In this document: positions 16,151 to 25,791 of the stretch, one piece after another | Numbering within the stretch: position 1 is the stretch's first letter | How the letters are laid out: the number at the start of each line of letters is the position of its first letter | From: an uncultured Clostridia bacterium | GTDB taxonomy: Bacteria; Bacillota; Clostridia; TANB77; CAG-508 | DNA length: 64,000 bases | Direction of reading: 5' to 3' | NCBI GenBank assembly: GCA_934154805.1 | Contig: CAKPGM010000005.1 | Span: 1-64,000 of the forward strand | Position numbers and translations under genes: made by a program | Notes under the pieces: model-generated | What the model was told of the DNA's origin: nothing | What the model saw: only the letters and a program-made list of their open reading frames with translations | Database searches by the model: none

Positions 16151-17329
16151 CTATTTTAATATTTCATTTTTAAAGCTTGTTCCATTTTCTAGTTTTGGCA
16201 TATTTAGTATATCTAATACTGTTGCTGATATGTCTGAAAATGTTTCTCTTATTCCTAAATTTATATTTTCTTTTATTTGTTTTCCATAAATTAAAATTGG
16301 TATATATTCTCTATCATGGTCAGTACTTGGAGTACTTGGATCATTTCCATGGTCAGCAGTTACTATCAACATATCTGTTTCTTTCATTTTTCCCATTATT
16401 ATTGGTAGTTGCGAATCAAAATACTCTAGTGCTTGTGCATAACCTTGAATATTGTTTCTATGTCCATAAAGCATATCTGTATCAACTAAGTTTGTAAATA
16501 TTAGATTTGCTTCTTCATTTTCTATTTCTTCAATTGTTTTTGCTATTCCGTCAGTATTTCCACTTGTGTGTATAGCTTTTTCTATTCCTCTACCATTGAA
16601 CAAGTCTTGTATTTTTCCTATTGATATTACTCTACCATTATTTTCTGATATAACATCTAACATTGTTCTACCAAATGTTTCCGATTCAAAATCTTTTCTA
16701 TTATATGTTCTTGTAAAGTTCTCTGCATTATCTCCTATAAAAGGTCTTGCTATTATTGTTCCAATATTATATTCAGGTTTATCTGCTATTTTTCTTGCAA
16801 CTCTACAAATTTCATATAGTTTTTCTACTGGTATTACATCTTCATGTGCAGCTATTTGGAACACGCTATCTGCTGATGTATAAACTATTGGATAACCTGT
16901 TTTTACATGTTCTTCTCCATATTGTTTAAGCAATTCTGTTCCAGAACCTACTTTGTTACAAAGTATTCCTTCTAAGCCCGCTTCTTGTATAAATTCATTT
17001 ATCAATTCGGCTGGAAAAGCATTTGGATATGTTTTAAATCCTGGCTTTTTAATATATCCAGATATTTCCCAATGTCCTACTGGACTGTTTTTGCCTTCTG
17101 CTTGTTCTCTTGCTTTTCCAAAAGCTCCAATAGTAGTTTCTACTTTATTTCCAACATTTACTCCATCAATATTATATAAACCTAATTTCTGCATATTTAG
17201 AATTTCTAGTTTTGCATTATTATACACTCCTGCTAATGTATTGCTTCCACAGTCTCCATATTTATCGGCATCCGGTGCTTCTCCAACTCCAAATCCATCA
17301 AGCACCATTATAATTACTCTATTAATCAT
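16151..17329 (-). CDS. deoB: Phosphopentomutase
   Basis: This 392-residue enzyme of the alkaline-phosphatase superfamily interconverts ribose/deoxyribose 1- and 5-phosphates in nucleoside salvage. Metal and active-site segments are present: VIIMVLDGFGVGEAPDA with the first Asp, GDCGSNTLAG with the acceptor Thr region, NSPVGHWEISG near 80, LVDTDMLYGHRN near 286, and VTADHGNDPSTPSTDHDRE with Asp-His metal ligands. Length is standard. It starts 2 bp after the stop of the coiled-coil gene upstream and is probably translated with it. Pyrimidine-nucleoside phosphorylase, its pathway partner, is at 60035. Confidence 0.96.
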   Translation of the reverse strand: MINRVIIMVLDGFGVGEAPDADKYGDCGSNTLAGVYNNAKLEILNMQKLGLYNIDGVNVGNKVETTIGAFGKAREQAEGKNSPVGHWEISGYIKKPGFKTYPNAFPAELINEFIQEAGLEGILCNKVGSGTELLKQYGEEHVKTGYPIVYTSADSVFQIAAHEDVIPVEKLYEICRVARKIADKPEYNIGTIIARPFIGDNAENFTRTYNRKDFESETFGRTMLDVISENNGRVISIGKIQDLFNGRGIEKAIHTSGNTDGIAKTIEEIENEEANLIFTNLVDTDMLYGHRNNIQGYAQALEYFDSQLPIIMGKMKETDMLIVTADHGNDPSTPSTDHDREYIPILIYGKQIKENINLGIRETFSDISATVLDILNMPKLENGTSFKNEILK

Positions 17330-17331
17330 AA

Positions 17332-19680
17332 TTAATTTCCTTTCTTCTTTAATGTGTATTCATATACTTTAACTTTTTTAACGAAATTATTAAATTCATC
17401 TTTAAACATATTGATATTAAAATCTTCTTTGTCTTTTAATTCTAAGCTATATAAATCAAGATTTATTAAACATTCTTTTGATACATCCATTCCCAAAGGT
17501 AATGTTTTATTTGTATTTTCAAAAAATACTATATTAGAATATACAGCTAACTTTGTACCTTTCTCCACATTTATTTTATATAAATATGTTTCTTTAGATG
17601 TTTCTATCTTTTCTAGTTCATCTAAAGTTTCGAATGGACTTATACTAAATTTATTAAATCCCTCAGGTAATATTTTTTCATTACTTGCCTTGTATAAAGG
17701 TAAATCATATGATATTTCTACCTTATCTTCCTCTTCTTCTAAATATGTTTTTAATTCTTTTAATTTGTTTATAAATTCTTCTAAAGTTGTTTCTAAATTC
17801 ACATTTAATACTTTGAATTTATCTTTTTCTATTTCCCTATGCTTATTATTCTTTAATGTTTTTATTTTAGTTTTGTCTTCGCTAATATTTCCAAATATAT
17901 CAAAATCCTTTTTCTCTATTTTTTCTATATTCTCTTTATATTCTTCTTTTAAAGAACTTAATAATTTTTCTAAACTTTCTGTATCTTCTTTTGATAATTC
18001 ATTTTTTGAAACTATGTTTATTCCGTCTAAAACAGAATTTGCAGCAAACATTGCATCTAACTGATTATGTGATAAGTTTTCTCTTTGTTTAGAATCTAAG
18101 TAGCTTGCTAAATCCTCTATATCTGTTTCATAATCAAATGTCTTCTGCAATATTCTACTCTTCTCTTCATTCTCTGTTTCAATATCTCCCTCTGCCAACA
18201 TTTTAGATTCATCTTTATTTGCATATTTCCAAAAATCAAATATACTTTTCCTATGTTTATCAATTTCACCAAGATATTGTTCTGCATTTTGTATTTTTCT
18301 GTCTATACTTTGAATAGTATTCTTCAAAGCATCTAAATCTAGATGTGCATTTTTGTTTTCTCTTTTATTATTAGCTAGTTCATTTCCTATTTTGATTATA
18401 TCTTCTACTGTATAATTCTTATTTTCGAGCTCTTCTTCATTATAATGGTTACATCCTTCTTTGTCTTGTTTTAGTATTTCCTTCATTCTGTTTTTACTAT
18501 ATTGACTTATAATCTCATCTTCTTCTGATTGTTTTTTCTTTCCTTTAAAGAAGTATCTTATTCTTCCCATAAATGTTTTCTTTGACTCTAAGAATTGTAC
18601 AATTTGTCCTTCTTTTCTTATATATTCTTGGTTTAATTCTTCTTCTTTTCTCTTTAAATCTTGAATATCTGCTTTTGTTTCTTTTGTGTCAATTACTATT
18701 TGCTCATTTTCTTTTATTTTTGATATTGCTTCTTCTTTCAAAAATTCCAATAACGAATCATATTCAATTTTTTTATTATTATAGTAGAATTCTATTCCAC
18801 CCTTTTTACTTATTCCTATTTGGAATTTATATAAATTCTGTAAATCATATGACAAAATGAATAATGCCTTTATTAACTTATATACTTTTATTGCTTCTTG
18901 TTTGTCATTCAATATCATTCTATATTTACTAACCATCTTGTCATATATTCTTGCTTCTCCAACAATTTGTAAAGATACATTTCCATCTTTATCTGTTATC
19001 TCATATATTGATGGCCAATTTTTAGTAAAATACCATAAGTAATTTTCCAGATCCTCTATCTCTGATTTTTTAAGTATTTTTTCTGAATATTCTTCATTAC
19101 TTATTGGAACAAAAATAGTATTTTCTTTTTTGCTTCTGCTTTTATTCTCTTCTATTTTTCTTTTTAATAAATAAAACATTGGAGAGTTGTCTGTTTCATT
19201 TGTTGATGCTAACATAAAATATTTCTTCGCATAATCTGAGTAGAATATTTGCCATTTAAAATTATTGGCAAATTTAACATCAAATGGAATCTCTTTGTCA
19301 AACTCTTTTTGTTCTTTTTCTATGTTTTCAATATCCAACACATTGGTTTGATTTATCATTTTCAAGAAATACGCATATTTTTCTATATCTTCGTTTGTTT
19401 CCGGTTTCATATATGTGAACAGCGGGCTAGCTAATTTATATCTTTCTGATAATTCATCTAGTCTGTCTTTTGGTGTTATTAATATCTCTATGTCTTTTAT
19501 TTTTACATATTTATATATCTTGTATGTTGTTTCATCATATACTTTTGGAACTCTATAATTAAGCGGTTCAAAGTCTTTTAAAAACTCTGGGACTTTTTCT
19601 AATTCAAATCCGATATATTTTATTTTGCTATTTAATATGTTTAAATTTTCTGTATTTCCTTTTACTATTTTTCTTGGCAT
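17332..19680 (-). CDS. Large coiled-coil protein of unknown function
   Basis: This 782-residue soluble protein has no signal peptide or membrane segment. Residues 1-320 appear globular (YFLKMINQTN, FKWQIFYSDYAKKYFMLAS, WYFTKNWPSIYEI). About 325-480 is charged coiled coil (KETKADIQDLKRKEEELNQEY). A C-terminal globular part follows (SPFETLDELEKIETSKETYL, LPLGMDVSKECLINLDLYSL). I recognise no family. An upstream ATG at 19692 overlaps the ribosome-binding site GGAGGAAAAA; the ATG at 19680 (MPRKIVKG) is the better start. It is tightly coupled to deoB, although nothing suggests nucleoside metabolism. Confidence 0.75.
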   Translation of the reverse strand: MPRKIVKGNTENLNILNSKIKYIGFELEKVPEFLKDFEPLNYRVPKVYDETTYKIYKYVKIKDIEILITPKDRLDELSERYKLASPLFTYMKPETNEDIEKYAYFLKMINQTNVLDIENIEKEQKEFDKEIPFDVKFANNFKWQIFYSDYAKKYFMLASTNETDNSPMFYLLKRKIEENKSRSKKENTIFVPISNEEYSEKILKKSEIEDLENYLWYFTKNWPSIYEITDKDGNVSLQIVGEARIYDKMVSKYRMILNDKQEAIKVYKLIKALFILSYDLQNLYKFQIGISKKGGIEFYYNNKKIEYDSLLEFLKEEAISKIKENEQIVIDTKETKADIQDLKRKEEELNQEYIRKEGQIVQFLESKKTFMGRIRYFFKGKKKQSEEDEIISQYSKNRMKEILKQDKEGCNHYNEEELENKNYTVEDIIKIGNELANNKRENKNAHLDLDALKNTIQSIDRKIQNAEQYLGEIDKHRKSIFDFWKYANKDESKMLAEGDIETENEEKSRILQKTFDYETDIEDLASYLDSKQRENLSHNQLDAMFAANSVLDGINIVSKNELSKEDTESLEKLLSSLKEEYKENIEKIEKKDFDIFGNISEDKTKIKTLKNNKHREIEKDKFKVLNVNLETTLEEFINKLKELKTYLEEEEDKVEISYDLPLYKASNEKILPEGFNKFSISPFETLDELEKIETSKETYLYKINVEKGTKLAVYSNIVFFENTNKTLPLGMDVSKECLINLDLYSLELKDKEDFNINMFKDEFNNFVKKVKVYEYTLKKKGN

Positions 19681-19820
19681 TTTTTCCTCCAATTGTTTAA
19701 TATGACAGTTTCGTTTATTAGTATATCATAACTTATTTTATATTTCCATAAAAGTATAAAAAATACCAATAAAATTCATTTATAGCCTAAACTTAAGATT
19801 TCATTTCGCTTATAAATTAA

Positions 19821-19845
19821 AAAGAACTACTTTTTTAGTAGTTCT
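19821..19845 (-). terminator. Terminator of the gene at 19846
   Basis: AGAACTAC pairs with GTAGTTCT around TTTTTTA, just after the stop codon. Confidence 0.75.
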
Positions 19846-20775
19846 CTATTCCTCATACCTAACTTCATTCATATAATTAAATCCACTTATGAAAGAATTA
19901 TATGGATAATCTCGCACTCTGTTTTCCATAACATCATTTATAGGTATAAGTGTATAATCTTTTAACACTACATATTTATATGTAAATGTTAATACTTCAT
20001 CATAGAATTTAGATAATAAATTAATTTTAACAGTAGTAGTAACAGTCTTGTTTAAATTAGTATCAAAATACTCCATTATCTCGTAGAAGCCTTTATCAGT
20101 TTTAAGTATTCGCTCATTGTATATTCTAATTATCTTCTCGCCTTCATAATTCCCGCTAACTTTCTCGACTGATGGATATTTCTCATTACTATACAATAAT
20201 CTGTATAAAACATTATCCTTTACATAAATATAATTAGACATAAAGTCATAATCAATTTTCTTTCCAAGGAAATTAGTTGAATATTCCCATTTAAGATAAT
20301 CACTAAGTTTATAATTGGCATTTAAATACATATCATAGCTATCTCTAACTTTATTGTCTGTATTCTCATCATGCAATGTATATAATGTATCATTATAATC
20401 AAAAAATTTAATATCTGCTCCATAGCTTGGAGTAATGTTCATAGCCCTAATACTTTTATCTATGTCATATACCTTTTTATATTCAAATTCACCATTATCT
20501 AATTTTTGAGGATTGAAAATGTATATTGAATTATCACTTATAAATGCATATTCATTGAAATTAGTATTTTCATTTAATATTTTTCCACCATTAAGTTTAA
20601 GATATTCTTTGTCTGGATGATTTGCTAATATCTGTTCTGTTAATGATTTTGGTTCATTATCAGTATGGTCTTTTACTTCAGAATTTTTTCCTTTATTAAC
20701 AATAATAATTGCAAATACAATAATTATTAGTATAACCGCTATTACAATACTATAAATAATTTTCTTATTTTTCAT
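19846..20775 (-). CDS. Membrane-anchored extracytoplasmic protein, unknown
   Basis: This 309-residue protein has a short basic start (MKNKK), one strong helix at residues 6-27 (YSIVIAVILIIIVFAIIIV), and an exterior domain. That domain has many aromatic and Asp-rich strands with repeated 'SNYIYVKDNVLYRLLY' and 'NDTLYTLHD' patterns, suggesting a beta-propeller or WD-like fold, but I cannot assign a family. There is no lipobox Cys and no sortase signal. It stands alone behind the aldolase gene on the same strand. Confidence 0.7.
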   Translation of the reverse strand: MKNKKIIYSIVIAVILIIIVFAIIIVNKGKNSEVKDHTDNEPKSLTEQILANHPDKEYLKLNGGKILNENTNFNEYAFISDNSIYIFNPQKLDNGEFEYKKVYDIDKSIRAMNITPSYGADIKFFDYNDTLYTLHDENTDNKVRDSYDMYLNANYKLSDYLKWEYSTNFLGKKIDYDFMSNYIYVKDNVLYRLLYSNEKYPSVEKVSGNYEGEKIIRIYNERILKTDKGFYEIMEYFDTNLNKTVTTTVKINLLSKFYDEVLTFTYKYVVLKDYTLIPINDVMENRVRDYPYNSFISGFNYMNEVRYEE

Positions 20776-20827
20776 TTTACACCTATATCTTTATATATTT
20801 TTTCACATATATTACATCAGTTACATT

Positions 20828-21715
20828 TTAGCTTATTGATGCATTATATATTTTTACAATTACATCATTTAGTTTTGTATCAAATTCTTCTTGTGTTTGA
20901 TGTACATTTAAGTCTTGTAATAGTGCTCTTGAAAAACTTGCTATCATTCTATTGTTTTGAGTAAGTAATTCTACCGCTTTATCCACATCATATCCACCAG
21001 ATAATGCAACTATTCTCACAACACAGCCATAATCATATAAATCTAAATAATGATTTGCTACTGTTGGTATTGTAAATTTAAACATTATTTTGTCCGCTTC
21101 ATTCCAACCTTCTAATTGTTTCTTTACTTCTGATCTTAATATTTCTTCGCATTTTTCTTTTTCTGGAGCATTTATATCAACTTCTGGTTCTATTATTGGA
21201 ACTAATCCTGCATCACATATTTGTTTTGCAAATTCAAATTGTTGTTTTACTACTGCTCTTATTCCTTCTTCATTTGCCTCATATATTACTGATCTCATTT
21301 TTGTTCCAAATACATTTTTCTCTCTTGCTTCTTTTAGTTCTTCTGCAAGTGTTGGTATCTCTTTCATTAGCTTTACACCATTTGCTTGTTCATCTAATCC
21401 TTTGTCTACCTTTAAGAAAGATACTATTCTTTTTTCATTCCATAAGTAATCTGCTGTATACTCGTCATTTACTTTTGAAAGCATTGTTTTTTCAAATAGT
21501 ATTGCTCCTATTATGTGTTCATTTGTAAATGCTTTGCTTGTGAATACTCTTTTTCTCATTTCGTGTATTAGGTCAAACATCTCTTCTTCTGTGTTGTATT
21601 CACTTTCATCGATTCCATATGCTTTTAATGTTTTGCTACTGCTACCACCGCTTTGATCTAGCGCTGCTATAAATCCCTTTTTATTTTTTATTATTTCATA
21701 CATTTCATTATTCAT
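20828..21715 (-). CDS. fda: Fructose-bisphosphate aldolase class I
   Basis: This 295-residue protein matches the class I aldolases of Staphylococcus and Clostridia. It cleaves fructose 1,6-bisphosphate to DHAP and glyceraldehyde 3-phosphate through a Schiff-base lysine. Features are FIAALDQSGGSSSKTL near residue 15, FLKVDKGL near 98, IIEPEVDINAPEKEKCEEIL near 175, the MFKFTIPTV strand with the probable Schiff-base Lys near 212, and VRIVALSGGYD near 234. The start follows AAAGGTGGTACAAAT. A -35 TTGACA lies at 21772-21777 with an AT-rich -10. It is monocistronic. Confidence 0.94.
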   Translation of the reverse strand: MNNEMYEIIKNKKGFIAALDQSGGSSSKTLKAYGIDESEYNTEEEMFDLIHEMRKRVFTSKAFTNEHIIGAILFEKTMLSKVNDEYTADYLWNEKRIVSFLKVDKGLDEQANGVKLMKEIPTLAEELKEAREKNVFGTKMRSVIYEANEEGIRAVVKQQFEFAKQICDAGLVPIIEPEVDINAPEKEKCEEILRSEVKKQLEGWNEADKIMFKFTIPTVANHYLDLYDYGCVVRIVALSGGYDVDKAVELLTQNNRMIASFSRALLQDLNVHQTQEEFDTKLNDVIVKIYNASIS

Positions 21716-21800
21716 ATTTGTACCACCTTTTTCAAAAAATCTATTTATATATTATATATAATTTTCAAAATTGTCAAATATATTTTACCATTTTTTACAA

Positions 21801-21830
21801 AAATACACCTCATATTTGAGGTGTATTTGA
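21801..21830 (-). terminator. Terminator of thrS
   Basis: AATACACCTCA pairs with TGAGGTGTATT around a 3-base loop and is flanked by T and A runs. Confidence 0.85.
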
Positions 21831-21835
21831 ATTTT

Positions 21836-23768
21836 TTATTTGTTTTCGAAGTTCTTTATTTCTTCATCAATTTTAGAAACGAAATCTTCTAATTTCATTG
21901 CTCCTAAATCTCCGTCTTTTCTGTTACGAACTCCTACTTCTCCTGATGCTTCTTCCTTGTCACCAACTACTAACATATATGGCACTTTTTGAAGTTGAGC
22001 TTCTCTGATTTTGTATCCTATTTTCTCCGCTCTCTCATCAACCTCAACTCTTACGTCTTTTTCTTCCAACGCTTTCTTAACTTCATTTGCATATTCTAAG
22101 TGTTTATCTGATATTGGTAATACTTTTACTTGAAGTGGTGAAAGCCATGTTGGGAAAGCTCCTTTTGTTTCTTCTATTAGGAATGCCATAAATCTGTCTA
22201 ATGTTCCAAGTATTGCTCTATGAATAACAACTGGTCTATGTGCTTTTCCATCTTCTCCAATGTACTCTAGCTCAAATCTCTCTGGAAGTAAGAAGTCTAA
22301 TTGGCAAGTAGAAACTGTTACATCATGTCCTATTGCTGATTTTAATTGTACATCTAGCTTTGGTCCGTAGAATGCTGCTTCTCCTTCTGCCTCATAGAAG
22401 TCAAGCCCTAACTCTGTTAAGATTTCTCTTAACTCACTTTCTGCTCTCTCCCACATTTCATCATCATCAAAATATTTATGTTTGTCGTTCTTATCTCTTA
22501 AAGATAGTCTAAATGCATAATCTTTGAATCCAAAGTCTTTGTAAACATCTAGTATTAGTTTTACTACTTTTGCAACTTCTTCTTTTATTTGGTCTGGTCT
22601 TACAAATAAGTGAGCATCATTTTGACACATTTGTCTAACTCTTTCAATTCCACAAACTGAACCACTATCTTCATATCTGAAGTCGTGTGCAAGTTCTCCA
22701 ATTCTTATTGGTAAATCTTTGTATGAACGCATTTTGCTCTTGAATATTAGCATATGATGTGGACAGTTCATTGGTCTTAATACTAGTTCTTCATTATCCA
22801 TTTTCATAACAGGGAACATATCTTCTTTGTAGTGATCCCAGTGTCCTGATGTTTTATATAACTCAACATTTGCAAGCGATGGTGTATATACGTGTTTGTA
22901 TCCCATCTTTATTTCTTTATCTTGAATATATCTTTCTAGTAATCTTCTTACCGTTGCACCATTTGGTAAATACATTGGAAGTCCTGAACCTACTAGTTTA
23001 TGTGTCATAAATAATTCTAGGTCTTTTCCTAGTTTTCTATGATCTCTTTGTTTTGCCTCTTCAAGCATTTGTAAATGTTCTTCTAACAAGCTTGCTTTTG
23101 GGAATGCAACACCATATATTCTTTGCAACATTTTGTTGTTTTCATTTCCTCTCCAGTATGCTCCTGATGTAGATAATAATTTTACACTTTTTACTTTACC
23201 TGTACTCATTAAGTGAGGTCCTGCACAAAGGTCTGTAAATTCTCCTTGTTTATAGAAAGAAATTACTTCATCTTCCGGTAAATCTTCTATTAACTCTACT
23301 TTATAGCTTTCTCCTGCATCTTTCATCAATTTGATTGCTTCTTCTCTTGGAAGTTCAAATCTTTCTATTGGTAGATCTTCTTTTATGATTTTTTTCATTT
23401 CTTCTTCAATTTTTGCAAAATCTTCTTCTGAAAATCTGTATTCTGTGTCAAAATCATAGTAGAATCCTGCATCTATAGATGGTCCTATTGCAAGTTGAAT
23501 GTCCTTGTATAATCTTTTTATTGCTTGTGCCATTATGTGTGATGATGTATGCCAATAAGCTTTTTTTCCGTCCTCATCATCGAATGTTAGGATTTCTAAT
23601 TTACAATCTTTATTGATTGGAAATCTTAAATCTTCTACCTTTCCATCTACTCTACCTGCAGTAGCATTTCTAGCTAATCCTTCGCTGATTTGTCTAGCTA
23701 TTTCTAGTATGCTAGAACCTTTTTCGACTTGTCTTTTGCTTCCGTCTTTTAATTCAATGTTAATCATT
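21836..23768 (-). CDS. thrS: Threonyl-tRNA synthetase
   Basis: This 643-residue class II synthetase charges tRNA-Thr. Domains in order are TGS (1-60), editing domain with HTSSHIMAQAIK and DLCAGPH (about 70-220, the H-x3-H and C-x3-H zinc-type ligands of the second additional domain), catalytic core with LRPMNCPHHMLIF near 330 and RYEDSGSVCGIERVRQM, motif 3 AILGTLDRFMAFLIEE near 515, and the anticodon domain (QVKVLPISDKHLEYA). A longer frame starts at 23815, but the ATG at 23768 (MINIELKDG) has AAAGGAGGAAATTGAA and matches the family. It is controlled by a T-box leader. Confidence 0.97.
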
Positions 23769-23815
23769 TCAATTTCCTCCTTTTTTATTTTTTTGCTATC
23801 TGCATTTGAAAACAA

Positions 23816-24035
23816 AACACTCCCAAATGCTTAATAGCATTTAGGAGTGCGAATTTATATGCACGGTTCCATCCTAATTTTTTACTTAATTTTTAAACAA
23901 GCTTGCGCCAGTATATTTCTATACCGAGAGGTAGTTTTTCAAATATGTTTTCCTAAATCGACTTTCAGCCTATGGTCAATTCTCTCTTTTGGTAACCTTT
24001 ATTTTACTTTGTCTCTATTGTTTTAATATTAACAT
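23816..24035 (-). promoter_or_regulatory. T-box riboswitch upstream of thrS
   Basis: The leader carries the T-box sequence TTAGGATGGAACCGTGC (23861-23877), the AGAGAGAA stem I element, the GGCTGAAAG distal segment, and a terminator hairpin CACTCC...GGAGTG (23818-23849) followed by T's. An uncharged tRNA-Thr would pair with the specifier and with GGAACC to form the antiterminator. The specifier is probably ACU in the AAAACUACC loop, which encodes Thr; I am less sure of the exact triplet. Confidence 0.9.
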
Positions 24036-24041
24036 ATTATT

Positions 24042-24070
24042 ATAATAACTCTTTTTTAATGTTATGTCAA
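24042..24070 (-). promoter_or_regulatory. Promoter of the thrS leader
   Basis: The minus strand reads TTGACA, 17 bases, TATTAT, with TATAAT three bases further as an alternative. Confidence 0.7.
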
Positions 24071-24119
24071 TAGATTTTTTATTTTTAATATATTTCTTCA
24101 CATTGATAATACTCAAATT

Positions 24120-25421
24120 TTAGTTCCAGACTACTTTATTATTAAAGTAGGGCGAGTACCGAACATCTCCACCGCTCCCCTCATTAATAGGACAACATGT
24201 TTTGCGACATGATGCTGGATATTTAGATCCTATACCGCTATAAATGCTCCCTCTGCAAGCACGGTAGTCAATGTCTTTTGCTTCTTGAGTCCATTCCCAG
24301 CAATTTCCTGCTAAATCATAAATATTATTTGCCATTGTAAATTTAGTTCTTCCTGTATTTAATATTTTCTCTGTTCCACTCATTTTTATCTCTGTTATCC
24401 CATCATCTGATTTGACTGATGTGTTTTTATAATTTCCCCAAGAACTCGAATCCACATTTACTTCATCACTTGTTTTTGCTCCTGAACTTATCAACCAATT
24501 CATTGTCACATCCCATTGACATCCCCATATCATTCTTGTTTCTACTTTATCACTTGCTTTTAATTCTTTACATTTTTTATATAAATTATACCAATTTACT
24601 TTTACTAATGTTTCTTTATCTTTTTGAACGCCTTCTCTTGATAATTCGTATCTTCCGATATAAAATCCTCCATATTTACTAACACTTGCTATCATCTCAT
24701 TATAATCAATTACAAATGCCTCTGCCATTTTTTCTTTACTTGTAAATCCTAAGATTGTTTTATAATATTCCTCCTTTGTATCGTAACTCACACCATCATT
24801 TCCAACTACTAAATCTGGCTCACGGTAATATGGATCAGTTGTTGTGCCTGGAGTTGTTCTTTTTTTTCCACTTATTATTTCTGATTTTGAATATTTATTT
24901 GTCGTTACTGCCGTTTCTCCTATTGTTCCACATAAAGTTTTTTCATCATTTGATGTTTCATACATTGTTGCAAGTGTTATTGAATCTACTGGTATCCATA
25001 CCCATTCATTATTTTTATCATCTCTTATTACCAGTCCATGGTTCACCGAATCTTGACTTGGTTCATCTTTTCCATTTCCCCAATTTGATGTTTCTGTATT
25101 TATTGGAATATAACCCGCGGGTATTGTTGGATTATTCGAATCTCCCTCTTCTCCATTTATTGTTGAGTTTTCATTTTTCTTTTCTTTAAATGTTTTTACT
25201 ACTGTAGATTTCTTTCCTGTTACTACTTCCTCCATCCACTCACTTGCATTATCCAGTTGTTCTTGCTCATTTGCTTTTGCTGATTCATATTCTCTTTTTG
25301 CTTTTTTAGACTTATTTATTATTCCATTATTATCTAATATTAAGCTTAAACTCACTCCTGCCAATATTAACAATACTACTATTGTTACAACTAGCGCTAT
25401 TAATGTTATTCCGCTTTTCAC
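24120..25421 (-). CDS. Prepilin-like protein with C-terminal FGE/C-type-lectin domain
   Basis: This 433-residue protein starts GTG at 25421 (MKSGITLIALVVT), with the usual hydrophobic helix and NNGIINKSKKAKREY. A Ser/Pro/Asn-rich linker leads to an FGE/SUMF1-like domain: NEWVWIPVDSITLATM, GFYIGRYELS, MIWGCQWDVTMNWL, YDLAGNCWEWTQEA. The C-terminal 40 residues look hypervariable. The domain is very close to that at 1899. Translation start is odd: a strong ribosome-binding site GGAGAGGTG lies before an ATG at about 25499 opening MAKEIIKSLKET, in frame with the pilin but interrupted by three stops; a second ATG near 25440 is out of frame. The GTG itself has no clear ribosome-binding site. Expression may need reinitiation or may be impaired. 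Confidence 0.8.
   Translation of the reverse strand: MKSGITLIALVVTIVVLLILAGVSLSLILDNNGIINKSKKAKREYESAKANEQEQLDNASEWMEEVVTGKKSTVVKTFKEKKNENSTINGEEGDSNNPTIPAGYIPINTETSNWGNGKDEPSQDSVNHGLVIRDDKNNEWVWIPVDSITLATMYETSNDEKTLCGTIGETAVTTNKYSKSEIISGKKRTTPGTTTDPYYREPDLVVGNDGVSYDTKEEYYKTILGFTSKEKMAEAFVIDYNEMIASVSKYGGFYIGRYELSREGVQKDKETLVKVNWYNLYKKCKELKASDKVETRMIWGCQWDVTMNWLISSGAKTSDEVNVDSSSWGNYKNTSVKSDDGITEIKMSGTEKILNTGRTKFTMANNIYDLAGNCWEWTQEAKDIDYRACRGSIYSGIGSKYPASCRKTCCPINEGSGGDVRYSPYFNNKVVWN
24131..24275 (-). other. Candidate DGR variable region and stem-loop, second prepilin-FGE gene
   Basis: The perfect 8-bp stem with 4-nt loop CTACTTTATTATTAAAGTAG (24131-24150) encodes the conserved YFNNKV. Upstream codons at variable positions are mostly NNY (TGC, AGC ATT TAT AGC GGT, TGT CGC, TGT TGT, ATT AAT, AGC). 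The motif pattern RGS...PAS-C-R...P...GGD is that of FGE-type DGR targets. Synonymous differences from the segment at 1935 show they were not copied recently from one template. Confidence 0.5.
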
Positions 25422-25529
25422 CTTTTAATATCTTATTCATTCTTACCTTTTTCCCCTTTCTTTAGTTTCTTTTAAACTTTTTATTATTTCTTTTGCCATT
25501 TTTTTTCACCTCTCCATTTGTATATTGTT

Positions 25530-25558
25530 ATTATAAAACAATATGTTTTATAAATCAA
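25530..25558 (-). promoter_or_regulatory. Promoter with palindromic spacer before the prepilin-FGE gene
   Basis: The minus strand reads TTGATT, 17 bases, TATAAT. The spacer holds the perfect palindrome TATAAAACA-ATA-TGTTTTATA (25532-25552), matching the layout at 7533-7561. It sits between the gene and the invertible segment, so this gene may be transcribed whatever the switch state. Confidence 0.7.
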
Positions 25559-25570
25559 CTATTACTCAAA

Positions 25571-25754
25571 TTTTTATTAAATATATAATTTAATAAAAAA
25601 ATTAATTGCTTATAGTTTGTTTCTCTCTAAAGAATATACGATTTTTAGCATCCTTATTTTTTTATTCTTTTATTTTTTAGTATTGATTTTTTATTACAGC
25701 TATGCTATAAGTAAATATAGTAAATTTTAATTAAATTATATATTTAATTAAAAA
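25571..25754 (+). promoter_or_regulatory. Invertible promoter segment, promoter pointing away from the prepilin-FGE gene (OFF)
   Basis: Inverted repeats at 25571-25599 and 25725-25754 share TTAAATATATAATTTAAT. The plus-strand promoter reads TTGATT (25683-25688), 17 bases with ACAGCTATGC, TATAAG (25706-25711). It fires away from the gene at 24120, straight into the terminator hairpin at 25753-25790. Confidence 0.76.
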
Positions 25755-25790
25755 TAGCGACCACATTCAGTTATAAATGTGGCCGCTATT
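25753..25790 (-). terminator. Terminator of the gene at 25792
   Basis: AATAGCGACCACATT pairs with AATGTGGCCGCTATT, with a T-run on the minus-strand 3' side. It abuts the right arm of the invertible segment. Confidence 0.85.
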
Positions 25791-25791
25791 C

